Notes under the pieces: generated by a model
The model's database searches: none
What the model saw: only the letters and a program-made list of their open reading frames with translations
What the model was told of the DNA's origin: nothing
Made by a program: the position numbers and the translations under genes
Assembly (NCBI GenBank): GCA_038561985.1
Contig: CP073276.1
Span: 2,728,001 to 2,792,000, forward strand
Source: Petrimonas sulfuriphila
GTDB lineage: Bacteria > Bacteroidota > Bacteroidia > Bacteroidales > Dysgonomonadaceae
Length of the DNA stretch: 64,000 bases
Direction: 5' to 3'
In this document: positions 7,377 to 15,554 of the stretch, one piece after another
How positions within the stretch are numbered: the stretch's first letter is position 1
How the letters are laid out: each line of letters starts with the position of its first letter

Positions 7377-7509
7377 GTTCAACGGTCCGCCGCTATGAGT
7401 AGTTTGGCAATTCGTAGCTCTTTGTTATCAATTTACGGTAAACATATTTAAAAGCTAAAACCTAAGCAAACCACTGCGCGCCAAATTACTTATGAGCGGC
7501 TGTTAGGGC
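7377..7509 (-). repeat. attC-like recombination site 3, interrupted at its core by the IS
   Basis: The core GTTCAAC at 7377-7383 matches RYYYAAC perfectly (GTTGAAC on the minus strand). The arms are GCCGCTATGAGTAGTTTGGC at 7389-7408 and a 21-base partner at 7480-7500, with one bulge and two or three mismatches. The far end GTTAGGGC at 7502-7509 is close to GTTRRRY. The IS91-type unit begins exactly at the outer core. The 146 bases from here to the next gene are AT-rich and show nothing else. Confidence 0.65.
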
Positions 7510-7655
7510 AAGTAGTTCATTTGTGTCCTTTAATCAGAATGTTAATCAATCTATTTTTACTCAATATTTCTAAAATAATTTCTTAATCATTTTTTAGTTT
7601 TAGACTTAACAGTCAATTTTTATAATCTTGAATTATTTAGATTTTAAAATAATCA

Positions 7656-8087
7656 TTAATCATTTTTTCCAAATTTATATCTTAAGCCCCAAGAACTCTG
7701 AAGTATCAAATCATTATCAAAATCAAGAGTTGGTTGTAGCTCAATATGAAGTGAAAATCCATTCAACTTTTCGCATGGTGTAAATTGTAATCCAATTGGT
7801 AAAACTAATCCGGTAAAATAATTTACATTCCCACCAAATCCGACATATGTTTTGTGTTTCTCTTTATTTATAAAATTGTAGCAAAAAACTAATTCAGGTG
7901 TAATATCATCAATCTCCGTATTACTATACAATCTTAATTCTCCCCAAAATTTTTCATTAAAATCATATCCAACTCCAATTTTTGAAAGAGATGATGAATA
8001 GTAGGAAACACTCATTTGGGAAAATCCACTTTTACTAAATAATGAAATCATACAAATTAGTACTAATAATTTAATTGGTCGAGTCAT
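7656..8087 (-). CDS. Outer-membrane-type beta-barrel protein
   Basis: From the ATG at 8087 the product has 143 residues; a longer frame begins at 8117 but MTRPIKLLVLICMISLF starts a proper signal peptide ending near GFSQ. The mature part consists of alternating short strands such as VSYYSSSLSKIGVGYDF, KFWGELRLYSN and TYVGFGGNVNYFTG, and ends with SWGLRYKFGKND, like the closing strand of an outer-membrane barrel. It is not a family that I recognise. It fills one cassette between attC-like sites 3 and 4. Confidence 0.6.
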   Translation of the reverse strand: MTRPIKLLVLICMISLFSKSGFSQMSVSYYSSSLSKIGVGYDFNEKFWGELRLYSNTEIDDITPELVFCYNFINKEKHKTYVGFGGNVNYFTGLVLPIGLQFTPCEKLNGFSLHIELQPTLDFDNDLILQSSWGLRYKFGKND

Positions 8088-8162
8088 TTTTTTTGGGTTT
8101 TTTAAATTTATAATCATTTATTTAATTGTAATTTATCGTTTTGATGTCGTTCGTCACTATTT

Positions 8163-8260
8163 GCCCTAACGTTTTCGGGCTTGGCGAAGGTGGCGATTTT
8201 CACCACAAATGTGTCTGCGGAGCACAGAACCGCCACTTTTGCCAAACCCGTGTTACCAGC
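8163..8260 (-). repeat. attC-like recombination site 4
   Basis: Arms CGGGCTTGGCGAAGGTGGCG (8176-8195) and CGCCACTTTTGCCAAACCCG (8231-8250) pair at 17 of 20 positions, and the three mismatches are G-T type. Outer ends are GCCCTAAC (8163-8170) and GTTACCAGC (8252-8260). It starts 13 bases after the stop codon of the nuclease-fusion gene. At 98 bases it is a usual attC size. It shares CGGAGCACAGAAC in the loop with site 1. Confidence 0.7.
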
Positions 8261-8273
8261 CGTATTTCTTGTT

Positions 8274-10001
8274 TCAGTCATAATAAAAATCAGTTACGTC
8301 ACCCTTTTTTGTTTTCTCTAAAACTTTGTCTATGTCGCCACGAACACCATTTCTGTTGAAATACTTAATTCCACTTGCAAAATGTTTTACATAGGGGAGT
8401 TCTTTATCAACTGTCCGCCAAGCTAAGTTCCAGATATTCGGTGTGTCTGTCGTGTGTGGGTGTTGCAAAATAATTTCAGGTTTGAATTTCTTGCATTGTG
8501 TTTTAAATCTGTCTGCCAATTGTTTTTTCCAACCGTCTGGGTTTGCAGTTGCTTGTCCACGAGGACTGAATACGTTTAGGTCGTGACAACCAAGCATCAA
8601 AACCCTTTGATTATTCAACTCAACGAAATGTGTGTCGAGGTCGTTTATTTTTATTAAGTCCCTTTTCTGCCCTTCGGTTGGGTAAAATTTTCCTGTCCAA
8701 CTAATTACTTTCTCCTTATTCAAATCGTAAATAGCAACAAGTTCAATACTTTGATTGTTGGTAGGATTGAAGCCGTCAATACCTATGGTAAAATAGTCAG
8801 CAGTTTCTTTAAGCTTATTGAAAGTTGCAGGGTTTAGACTTTCAAAAAATGAAACTATTATTGAGTTTGCTTCTTTTTCAAGCAATGCAACACTTTGTTT
8901 TTCCGCCTTTGCAATGTCAAGTTCATATTGGAGACTTTCTGGAAAGTCAAAAGTCAAGAAGCCACCAGGCGTTAGAATAAATTCATAAGTTCTTTTCTGA
9001 TATTCTGTTGCAAGAAACTTTTCAATCATTTTTTTAAGTTTAGAAAAGTTTGGATTGCCGTATTTGTCATATTGCTTTCCTGTAACTACAAGTCGTGCAA
9101 TTTTATGCTTCGTGGAATTTTCATTTTGCTCGTCTTCAATGGAAACAAATTGCTTTAAATATATTTCGGCTCCGTCAGCTTCCCAATCTATATCTCCGTG
9201 TTTAATTCTAATAAGTTTATAACCGTGTTTATTTGCTTCTATATCTCTTACGGTATCGTAAAAGGCTCTTTTCTCATCTCTGTCTATTGGGCTGTTATCT
9301 TTTGCATTAATCTTCTTGCAGGCATTTATCCACGTTTCTTTTGAGAAATTTAGTTTAATTGTTGAAGGGTAATTTAGCAAAGTGATTTCTCTCGCTTTAC
9401 TGAAATGTTGATTTTCATCATATTCAATTATCAATTTATGGTCTTCTAAAACAATGTCGCAAAGAAGTTGGTAGTTTGACTTTTGAAAACCGTTTTGATT
9501 TCTGTATCCTGATAATGCTTTTACGATTTGAGAATACTCCTTGGGCAATTTTTCTTGGTTTGGAGTTTTTAACCAATCAAATTTTTTCTCAGTTTCAATG
9601 TGTCCGAAGTGTTTTTGTAATAACCTTTGGATAGCATTTTTCTGACTAACAACATTTAATTTTTTGCTGATTGTTTTTCGTGGTTCGGTTTGTTCAGTTG
9701 GTTTTGCGGTTGTTTTACTTTTCTCTATCGGTTTAAGTGTGTCTTTTTTGTATTGAACCGTAAAGCCTAATTTTTTAAAAAAAGTCGCAGTCTCTTGTCC
9801 GCCACTATATTCACTTTTTGAAATTTCCTTTTTGTTGGCAACAAAGTAAGCAAGTCCACGAATGTGCTTGGCAGGGTATTTTTTTTCATTAAAAATTAGA
9901 AATGTGTTGCGTGGCTCAGGATAATTTTCATTTGTCCTGTCAAAAAGTTCTATTGCTTTTTTTACGTCACTTGGTGTTATGTTGTCCCAAAGTTTCTTCA
10001 T
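8274..10001 (-). CDS. Three-part protein: ScoMcrA-like head, Vsr/DUF559-type nuclease, unknown C-terminal domain
   Basis: From the ATG at 10001 (MKKLWDNIT) the product has 575 residues. Residues 1-80 resemble the N-terminal head domain seen in McrA-type and other modification-dependent restriction proteins (PRNTFLIFNEKKYPAKHIRG, then YSGGQETATFFKKLGF). Residues about 180-275 look like a PD-(D/E)XK nuclease of the Vsr/DUF559 sort: CDIVL, then IIEYDENQHF with E-x-D and Q-H, later GYKLIRIKHGDIDW. Residues about 400-575 form a domain I cannot name, with GIDGFNP, MLGCHDLNVFSPRG and ILQHPHTTDTP; the repeated His and Asp suggest a metal site. No signal peptide. A role in defence is inference from the parts. 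It is the first cassette next to the recombinase. Confidence 0.6.
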   Translation of the reverse strand: MKKLWDNITPSDVKKAIELFDRTNENYPEPRNTFLIFNEKKYPAKHIRGLAYFVANKKEISKSEYSGGQETATFFKKLGFTVQYKKDTLKPIEKSKTTAKPTEQTEPRKTISKKLNVVSQKNAIQRLLQKHFGHIETEKKFDWLKTPNQEKLPKEYSQIVKALSGYRNQNGFQKSNYQLLCDIVLEDHKLIIEYDENQHFSKAREITLLNYPSTIKLNFSKETWINACKKINAKDNSPIDRDEKRAFYDTVRDIEANKHGYKLIRIKHGDIDWEADGAEIYLKQFVSIEDEQNENSTKHKIARLVVTGKQYDKYGNPNFSKLKKMIEKFLATEYQKRTYEFILTPGGFLTFDFPESLQYELDIAKAEKQSVALLEKEANSIIVSFFESLNPATFNKLKETADYFTIGIDGFNPTNNQSIELVAIYDLNKEKVISWTGKFYPTEGQKRDLIKINDLDTHFVELNNQRVLMLGCHDLNVFSPRGQATANPDGWKKQLADRFKTQCKKFKPEIILQHPHTTDTPNIWNLAWRTVDKELPYVKHFASGIKYFNRNGVRGDIDKVLEKTKKGDVTDFYYD

Positions 10002-10021
10002 TGTATCTGTCGTCTTAATAT

Positions 10022-10031
10022 GGCTGGTAAC
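10022..10031 (+). other. Array-end core-like sequence (attI-like junction)
   Basis: GGCTGGTAAC. Its inverse is the outer end of attC-like site 4 (8251-8262), so the nuclease-fusion cassette is bounded by inverted copies of the same 10 bases. It lies 21 bases before that gene's start, where an attI/cassette junction would fall. Confidence 0.35.
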
Positions 10032-10140
10032 GTGTCGTTTACGCAATAAATATACAACTTTCGTAAATACCCGATTTATAACATTCGCTTATATATATTA
10101 ACATTAAAATATTTTGCATTTATATCATATTGTATTTGTG

Positions 10141-10176
10141 TTTGTTATGTTTTAATTAATTTTTTTTATATTTTTG
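10141..10176 (+). promoter_or_regulatory. Promoter of the divergent recombinase gene
   Basis: TATTTTTG at 10169-10176 fits TAnnTTTG; a TTTG at 10141-10144 is a possible -33 element with a long spacer of 24 bases. The ATG follows at 10208. The intergenic stretch 10047-10140 shows no other structure. Confidence 0.4.
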
Positions 10177-10207
10177 CATATACGAATGTTTCACAAAATC
10201 GAATACA

Positions 10208-11050
10208 ATGAAAACAATGGATTTATTGGACGAGTTTGAACGAAAAATGATTGTTCAACGATACAGTTCCAACTCCATTCAAAATTACAAGAGTGCGGTG
10301 AGGAGTTTTTTACAGCTGGCTGAAAAGAAATACAGCCATCCGCTGGAGATAACGGAAACGGAAATTGAGAAATATATATACTGGAAAATTGAGAAACATC
10401 GCATCGGAGCATCTTATCAACGTTTGATCGTGGCTTCAATAGACAAGTTTTATCTTTCCATGTTCAACAGACAACTCAACCTAAACCATCTGTATCCCCG
10501 CTCGAAGAACAAAAGTCTGCCGGTTTACCTGACTGCCCGGGAGGTCCGCAGGTTGATGGATAACGTGACCAACCTGAAGCACAAATGCGTCCTCCAGCTG
10601 TTATACGGATGCGGACTGCGGTTAAACGAACTGCTTCACCTGAAACTGACCGATGTCGATTCGAAAAATAAAATTATCCTGATTAGAAAAGCCAAAGGAG
10701 GAAAAGACCGTGTGGTGATGCTTTCCCCTCTGTTACTGGAATCTTTAAGGCATTACTACAAGATATATCAACCGGAGGAATACCTGATAGAGGGGCAGGG
10801 AGGGGGTGCCTATTCCGAAAAGAGCGTGCAGGTCATTGTCAAGAATGCAGCTTTAAAAGCGGGCATCACCAAAAAAGTGACTCCCCATACCTTGCGCCAC
10901 AGCTTTGCTACCCACCTGCTGGAAAACGGTACGGATATCCGGTATATCCAGGAATTACTCGGACACAAATCGGTGAATACGACCGAAATTTATACCCATG
11001 TTACCGACATCGCGAAATCCAAAATAAAAAGCCCGCTCGATCTGCTTTGA
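10208..11050 (+). CDS. Tyrosine recombinase at the head of the cassette array
   Basis: The 280-residue protein has a core-binding domain (1-100) and a catalytic domain (105-275) with R138 in YGCGLRLNELL, lysine in KAKGGKDR (161-168), H227/R230 in PHTLRHSFATHLLENG, H253 in LLGHKS and Y262 in IYTHV, and ends in KSPLDLL. The C-terminal part resembles both integron integrases and the recombinases linked to IS91. Between the KDR segment and the HxxR box there is no room for the extra alpha-helical patch that marks IntI proteins, so it is not a standard IntI. It is divergent from the cassette genes, in the position expected for an integron integrase. Function at the attC-like sites is a hypothesis. 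It may equally be a leftover of an IS91-type unit. Confidence 0.85.
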   Translation: MKTMDLLDEFERKMIVQRYSSNSIQNYKSAVRSFLQLAEKKYSHPLEITETEIEKYIYWKIEKHRIGASYQRLIVASIDKFYLSMFNRQLNLNHLYPRSKNKSLPVYLTAREVRRLMDNVTNLKHKCVLQLLYGCGLRLNELLHLKLTDVDSKNKIILIRKAKGGKDRVVMLSPLLLESLRHYYKIYQPEEYLIEGQGGGAYSEKSVQVIVKNAALKAGITKKVTPHTLRHSFATHLLENGTDIRYIQELLGHKSVNTTEIYTHVTDIAKSKIKSPLDLL

Positions 11051-11089
11051 TGCAGGGCGGCAGGCTTTATTTTGAGTGAAACAGTACTT

Positions 11090-13402
11090 TTACATCCGGT
11101 TGATCTCTCCCTGGCCGGCGCCGGTTCCCTTGTACCGGTTCTTGGCGGTATTGAATTTGTAGCGCACCGTCAGCTCCAGCTCGCGCGTATCCCAGCGGCT
11201 GAACTGGTAAATGTTGAGGCGGTCGTTATAAGCTTTGATATCCATCGTACGCCCGTGGAAGAGATCGTGCCCTTTCAGCACTACCGACAGCCGGTCGTCG
11301 AAGAACGATTTGGTGACTCCCAGGTTGACCACGAACTGGTGATCGGTCAATTCCACGTTTTGCTGGTTCCCCTTGCCCTGGAAGTTGGCGTCGAGGGTCA
11401 GGAGGAATCCTTTCGGCAACGAAAAGGAATTGTTCAGCGAGGCGGTGGGTATGGGGCTGTTCAGGCGTACCTGCTTATCGTTGCTGGTGATGGTGAGCCA
11501 TTGTTTCATAAACCCGATGGAGGCCTGCGGAGCCCAGATGCCGAATTTGGGAGAAGCGGTGAGGTAGGCGGTCAGGCTGGGCAGCTTGTCCAGGTTGCGC
11601 GTAGAGAGGAGGGTTACGGCGGGATTCTCTTCCATCTGTGTCGCCCACTGCATGATCACATCTCTTTCCTGTTTGTAGCTGACCATGAGCTGAAGGTATT
11701 TCCAGGAACCGGTGAGCGAAGCATCGTGGATGATGGTCGGCTTGAGGAAAGGGTTGCCTGTCTGCATGGTGAACCGGTTGGCATAGAAGATGCTGCTTCC
11801 CAGCTGCCAGTATGCGGGACGGACGGTCTTTGCAGTATAGCTTAGTTGCAGTTGCACTCCGCCCAGTGTATTGCTGTAGGAGAAATTGGGAAACCAGTGC
11901 GCGTAATGCCGGCTTTGTTCATCCATCTTTTCGCCGTCGCTGAAATAGTCGGAATAGACTTTCTCAAAGCGGACTCCGCCAGTTAACTGTCCGATAGGGG
12001 TGGAACGGGAATATTCAGCGAAGAAAGCGTTGTTTTCGTCGTGGATGGAAGTGTTGGTGGAAGGGATTCCCTGGATGTCGGTGGTGTAGTCATCGTCCCG
12101 GCGGGTACGGGTAAACTCATTCCCTGCCGAGAGCTGGCCTTCCCAAACAGGGTAGGAGAGTACCAGCCTGGTGGCAAACAGGCGATTCTTGATCCGGTTG
12201 TCGGAAGTGATGACCCGGTCGTCATACTCCTGGCTGCTCTCGGTAATGGAGGAGGCGGTCGATTGGCTGCTCCTGTAGAAATCGCTGTTGAAATCCACGT
12301 TCAGTTCTCCGAACTTGCCGTTGTAATAGGCGTTCAGCCTGTGCCTGGGTTTGCTGTTCTGTGTCTGGTTATCGTTGCTTTCCCACCGGTCGTAAAACAC
12401 CCCGTCGGCATAGACGTCGCTCAGCGTGGTGGACTGCATGCCGTTTTTTCCCGGAAAGGCGGTCATGGTGTATTTTACTCCCGCATAATGGTTGGATGAA
12501 ATCTCGTAGTTGACTCCCGCAATGGTGGTCAGCGGATTGGATAGCCCGTCCACACGGAGTTCGTTTTTTTGTGTCCAAAGGGTATCTACGAAGGCCTCCT
12601 GGGCTATCCGGCTGTCCTGGACGTAGGCATACCGTTCATACTTGACCGTCCCGAAGATATCCCATCCCTTGTGGCGGTAGTTCAGGTTGAGCTGCTGCCG
12701 CAGGTCGGTATTTTCCGTTTGCAGGTAGGTAGACCGTATATCGAAGCTCAATCCGTCGCCGGTCTTGCGGACGGTATGAATACGGATCACCGCCTTTACA
12801 GAGGCATCGTATCCAGCGCCGGGGTTGTGCACAATCTCCACTTCCCTGATGTCGGCGGACGAGATCAGGTCGAGTTCCGACACGTCGCGCAACTCACGGT
12901 TGTTGACGTAAATCTTTGCCTTCCCTTTGCCGAAGATCGAGAAATCGCCGTTGTCACCCGTGATGGCGGGCAACCGTTTCAGCACATCGTTGGCTGTTCC
13001 GGCCTTGCTCAATACGGTGTTTTGTACGGTAGCGACCACGGCATCACTGCGCAGCCTGATGCGGGGCAGGTCTCCTTCTACTACCACTTCATCCAGCAGG
13101 GTAGTGTCCGGTTGAAGGGAGATCGTTTGTTCGGGGAGCGCCGGCACCGTTTGTGTTTCGTATCCAATAAACGATACCCGCAGAAGGGCATTGGAGCTGT
13201 TGTTATCCGCAAGAAGCGAGAAGACACCTTGTTGATCGGTGGTGGTTCCCGTGATCAGTGTTGAGTCGGGGAGGGAGTAGATGGCCACATTGGCAAATGG
13301 AATGGGATTGCTGTCGCTATCGGTTACCGTTCCTTTTATCTGGGCACGCAGGGGCAACAGTATGCCACATAGAAATAACGAAAAGAGAATTTTTTGATTC
13401 AT
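11090..13402 (-). CDS. TonB-dependent receptor, outer-membrane beta-barrel family
   Basis: The 770-residue protein has a signal peptide (about 1-20, ending LPLRAQ), then a carboxypeptidase-regulatory-like domain (KGTVTDSDSNPIPFANVAIY, residues 22-105), a short plug domain (SKAGTANDVLKRLPAITGD, about 130-210) and a barrel of the OMP_b-brl_3 type to the end. It should lie in the outer membrane and take up a ligand with TonB energy. No SusD-like partner lies next to it, so it is not a standard polysaccharide-utilisation pair; the substrate cannot be told. It is convergent with the recombinase gene, and its higher GC marks the return to core chromosome. Long frames on the opposite strand are shadows. 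Confidence 0.88.
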   Translation of the reverse strand: MNQKILFSLFLCGILLPLRAQIKGTVTDSDSNPIPFANVAIYSLPDSTLITGTTTDQQGVFSLLADNNSSNALLRVSFIGYETQTVPALPEQTISLQPDTTLLDEVVVEGDLPRIRLRSDAVVATVQNTVLSKAGTANDVLKRLPAITGDNGDFSIFGKGKAKIYVNNRELRDVSELDLISSADIREVEIVHNPGAGYDASVKAVIRIHTVRKTGDGLSFDIRSTYLQTENTDLRQQLNLNYRHKGWDIFGTVKYERYAYVQDSRIAQEAFVDTLWTQKNELRVDGLSNPLTTIAGVNYEISSNHYAGVKYTMTAFPGKNGMQSTTLSDVYADGVFYDRWESNDNQTQNSKPRHRLNAYYNGKFGELNVDFNSDFYRSSQSTASSITESSQEYDDRVITSDNRIKNRLFATRLVLSYPVWEGQLSAGNEFTRTRRDDDYTTDIQGIPSTNTSIHDENNAFFAEYSRSTPIGQLTGGVRFEKVYSDYFSDGEKMDEQSRHYAHWFPNFSYSNTLGGVQLQLSYTAKTVRPAYWQLGSSIFYANRFTMQTGNPFLKPTIIHDASLTGSWKYLQLMVSYKQERDVIMQWATQMEENPAVTLLSTRNLDKLPSLTAYLTASPKFGIWAPQASIGFMKQWLTITSNDKQVRLNSPIPTASLNNSFSLPKGFLLTLDANFQGKGNQQNVELTDHQFVVNLGVTKSFFDDRLSVVLKGHDLFHGRTMDIKAYNDRLNIYQFSRWDTRELELTVRYKFNTAKNRYKGTGAGQGEINRM

Positions 13403-13471
13403 TATGTTTTTGTTTTAATCCGATAATAGGACAACCGTTTCCTTTGTTTGGTTACAACCTGTACAATTTTT

Positions 13472-13502
13472 TTTGCCGGAAAAAGAATATCCATTATCTT
13501 TA
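13472..13502 (+). promoter_or_regulatory. Promoter of the secreted protein and fucosidase pair
   Basis: TTTG at 13472-13475, a 19-base spacer, then TATCTTTA at 13495-13502; only the last base of the -7 element departs from consensus. The next ATG is at 13576. Confidence 0.5.
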
Positions 13503-13575
13503 CGTTGTCCAATCGCATCAAAAAGGTACGGTACAATGAAACCGGCACAATTAAAGTAATCGTTGGGCAGGCAAC

Positions 13576-14232
13576 ATGCAAATCAAATACCTGACTTTAT
13601 TCCTCCTGTTGTCGACAACCGTTTGCCTGAAAGCACAGGAAACGGTAACCCTGTCGCATTACCTGTTCCCCGATTTCCAGCCGGGGGTGGTGTTGCTGAA
13701 AAACGGCGTGAGGAACAACGCCAAGCTCAATTATAATGCAGCATCGGAAGAGATGGTTTTTGATGAAAACGGCAAAACCCTGGCAATAGGAGATGCCGTC
13801 CTTCCCCAGATAGATACCGTGTTCGTTGCGGATGAGAAGTTTATCCGGATAAACAATAAATTCGTAAGAATCCTGATCGATAAACCTGAAATTGACTTGT
13901 TTGTGGAACACAAATGCAGGCTGATCCCTCCCGGGAAGCCGGCCGCTTACGGAGGAACGTCGCAAACATCATCCACAACATCTTATTCTTCCATCCTGTC
14001 GGACGGCAGGGTATATGACCTGAAACTTCCTGACGACTACAAGATTATACCTTACAATGTGTTTTGGCTGAACCGGAACGGGAAGTTGCAAAGTTTTTCG
14101 AACCTCGGGCAGTTGAAGAAAATTTATCGGGACAAAAAGAAGCTGGTTGGCAATTACCTGAAAAAGAACGAGGTGAAGCTGGCTAATGAAAAGAGTGTTG
14201 AGGAGGCCATAACCTATCTGGAAAACAATTAA
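13576..14232 (+). CDS. Secreted protein of unknown function
   Basis: The 218-residue product has a signal peptide (MQIKYLTLFLLLSTTVCLKA, cut before QET). The mature part has a beta-rich first half with the pattern FQPGVVLLKNGVRNNAKLNY and FVADEKFIRINNKFVRIL, a serine/threonine-rich linker near residues 125-140, and a helical, lysine-rich C-terminal third. Proteins with this FxxGxVxLKNGxxxxAxLNYN pattern are common in Bacteroidetes and are not characterised. It is in the same direction as the fucosidase gene, 16 bases upstream of it, so the two probably share the promoter at 13472-13502. Whether it acts with the fucosidase is not visible. Confidence 0.65.
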   Translation: MQIKYLTLFLLLSTTVCLKAQETVTLSHYLFPDFQPGVVLLKNGVRNNAKLNYNAASEEMVFDENGKTLAIGDAVLPQIDTVFVADEKFIRINNKFVRILIDKPEIDLFVEHKCRLIPPGKPAAYGGTSQTSSTTSYSSILSDGRVYDLKLPDDYKIIPYNVFWLNRNGKLQSFSNLGQLKKIYRDKKKLVGNYLKKNEVKLANEKSVEEAITYLENN

Positions 14233-14248
14233 ATATATACGATTAACA

Positions 14249-15550
14249 ATGAAGCGACTAATTATCTTATCGTTGCTGGCAGTTGCTATAGCCGGCAGTT
14301 CCCAGGCACAACAAAAATATGTGCCTGCAGCAGAGAACCTGAAAAACAGAGCCGAGTTCCAGGACATGAAATTCGGGGTATTCATCCATTGGGGTATTTA
14401 CAGCATGATGGCCGACGGGGAGTGGATCATGAACAACAAGAACATCAACTGGCAGGAGTATGCCAAGCTGGCTGATGGGTTCTATCCTTCTAAATACGAT
14501 GCTGAAAAATGGGTGGCAGATGTGAAGGCGGCCGGAGCAAAGTACATTTGCATCACTTCACGCCATCACGATGGCTTTTCGATGTTTCATACCCGGCAAT
14601 CGCCTTATAACATTGTGGACGGCACACCGTTCAAGCGCGACATCATCAAAGAGCTCGCGGATGCTTGCCACAAGCAGGGAGTCAAACTGCATTTCTATTA
14701 CTCCCAACTCGACTGGAGGCGATCCGACTATTTTCCGATCGGACGCACGGGCCGTGGAGTAGGACGCACCGAACAGGGAAACTGGGACTCCTACCACCGG
14801 TTCATGCTCAATCAGCTTACCGAACTGTTGACCAACTACGGAGAGATCGGCGCAATATGGTTTGACGGGCAATGGGACCAGCCTGCCGATTTCAACTGGC
14901 GACTGCGTGAAATCTACGACCACATCCACAGCATACAGCCGGGATGCCTTGTCATCAGCAATCACCACCTTGCTCCGCAGGAAGGGGAGGACGGACAGAC
15001 TTTCGAAAAAGACCTTCCGGGACACAACACAACCGGATTCTCGGCCAACGCGGAAATTGGACAACTTCCGCTCGAAACGTGCGAAACGATGAACAATTCG
15101 TGGGGATACAACATTACCGACCTGAAATACAAATCGGAGAAGGAACTGATTCATTATTTGGTTAAAGCGGCCGGCAACAATGCCAATCTATTGATGAACG
15201 TTGGACCGCGTCCAGACGGTACATTCCCCGATATAGCTGTCCAGCGCTACAAAGCCATGGGGGATTGGTTGAAGGTGTACGGTGAAAGCATTTACGGTAC
15301 AAGGGGAGGGCTTGTCACACCGCGCGACTGGGGTGTCACCACGCAAAAAGAGAACAGGCTCTACGTCCATATCCTCAACTGCAAAGATAAATCGCTTTAT
15401 TTGCCGACGAACGGTAAAAAAGTGAAGTCGGCCCGCGTTTTCCTTGATAAGAAACCGGTGAAATTCACGCAGGACGCTGACGGTGTTCTGTTGAAACTCG
15501 ACAAGGTTCCCGATGAACTGGATTACGTGGTAGAACTTGAGTTGAAGTAA
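14249..15550 (+). CDS. Alpha-L-fucosidase, GH29
   Basis: The 433-residue enzyme releases terminal L-fucose from glycans by a retaining mechanism. A signal peptide (residues 1-20) sends it to the periplasm or outer membrane. The GH29 catalytic barrel starts at about residue 38 (MKFGVFIHWGIYSM), continues with TSRHHDGFSMFHT (103-115) and carries the nucleophile Asp206 in AIWFDGQWD. The NLLMNVGPRPDG segment closes the barrel, and a short beta domain follows. The length is normal for a compact GH29 without added modules. It follows the secreted protein gene in the same transcript and is convergent with gtrA, 4 bases from it. No other glycan genes are near, so it acts alone or with remote genes. 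Confidence 0.92.
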   Translation: MKRLIILSLLAVAIAGSSQAQQKYVPAAENLKNRAEFQDMKFGVFIHWGIYSMMADGEWIMNNKNINWQEYAKLADGFYPSKYDAEKWVADVKAAGAKYICITSRHHDGFSMFHTRQSPYNIVDGTPFKRDIIKELADACHKQGVKLHFYYSQLDWRRSDYFPIGRTGRGVGRTEQGNWDSYHRFMLNQLTELLTNYGEIGAIWFDGQWDQPADFNWRLREIYDHIHSIQPGCLVISNHHLAPQEGEDGQTFEKDLPGHNTTGFSANAEIGQLPLETCETMNNSWGYNITDLKYKSEKELIHYLVKAAGNNANLLMNVGPRPDGTFPDIAVQRYKAMGDWLKVYGESIYGTRGGLVTPRDWGVTTQKENRLYVHILNCKDKSLYLPTNGKKVKSARVFLDKKPVKFTQDADGVLLKLDKVPDELDYVVELELK

Positions 15551-15554
15551 GAGT

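Larger units (their letters stand above)
163..10031 (-). mobile_element. Integron-like gene-cassette array (CALIN-like)
   Basis: The stretch holds unrelated short genes, nearly all on the minus strand, several with their own TAnnTTTG promoter. They are separated by long imperfect inverted repeats that begin with RYYYAAC-like and end with GTTRRRY-like cores. Four such sites are clear (1899-2033, 2694-2890, 7377-7509, 8163-8260). Three of them, or core-like remnants of them, lie 4-15 nt after the stop codon of a cassette gene. A tyrosine recombinase gene starts divergently at 10208, the usual place of intI, but it has no IntI-specific extra domain. The array is broken by an erm gene on the plus strand (2907-4009) and an IS91-type unit (5365-7375). 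The overall architecture is inference from pattern; the inverted repeats are seen directly. Confidence 0.6.

Noticed and set aside
10208..11050. Standard integron integrase (IntI)
   Set aside because: There is no extra alpha-helical patch between the catalytic boxes, so the protein is only an integrase-like tyrosine recombinase.
11072..13264. Long plus-strand frames opposite the TonB receptor gene
   Set aside because: They are shadows of the receptor gene in a GC-richer stretch, with no family-like sequence and no start signals.
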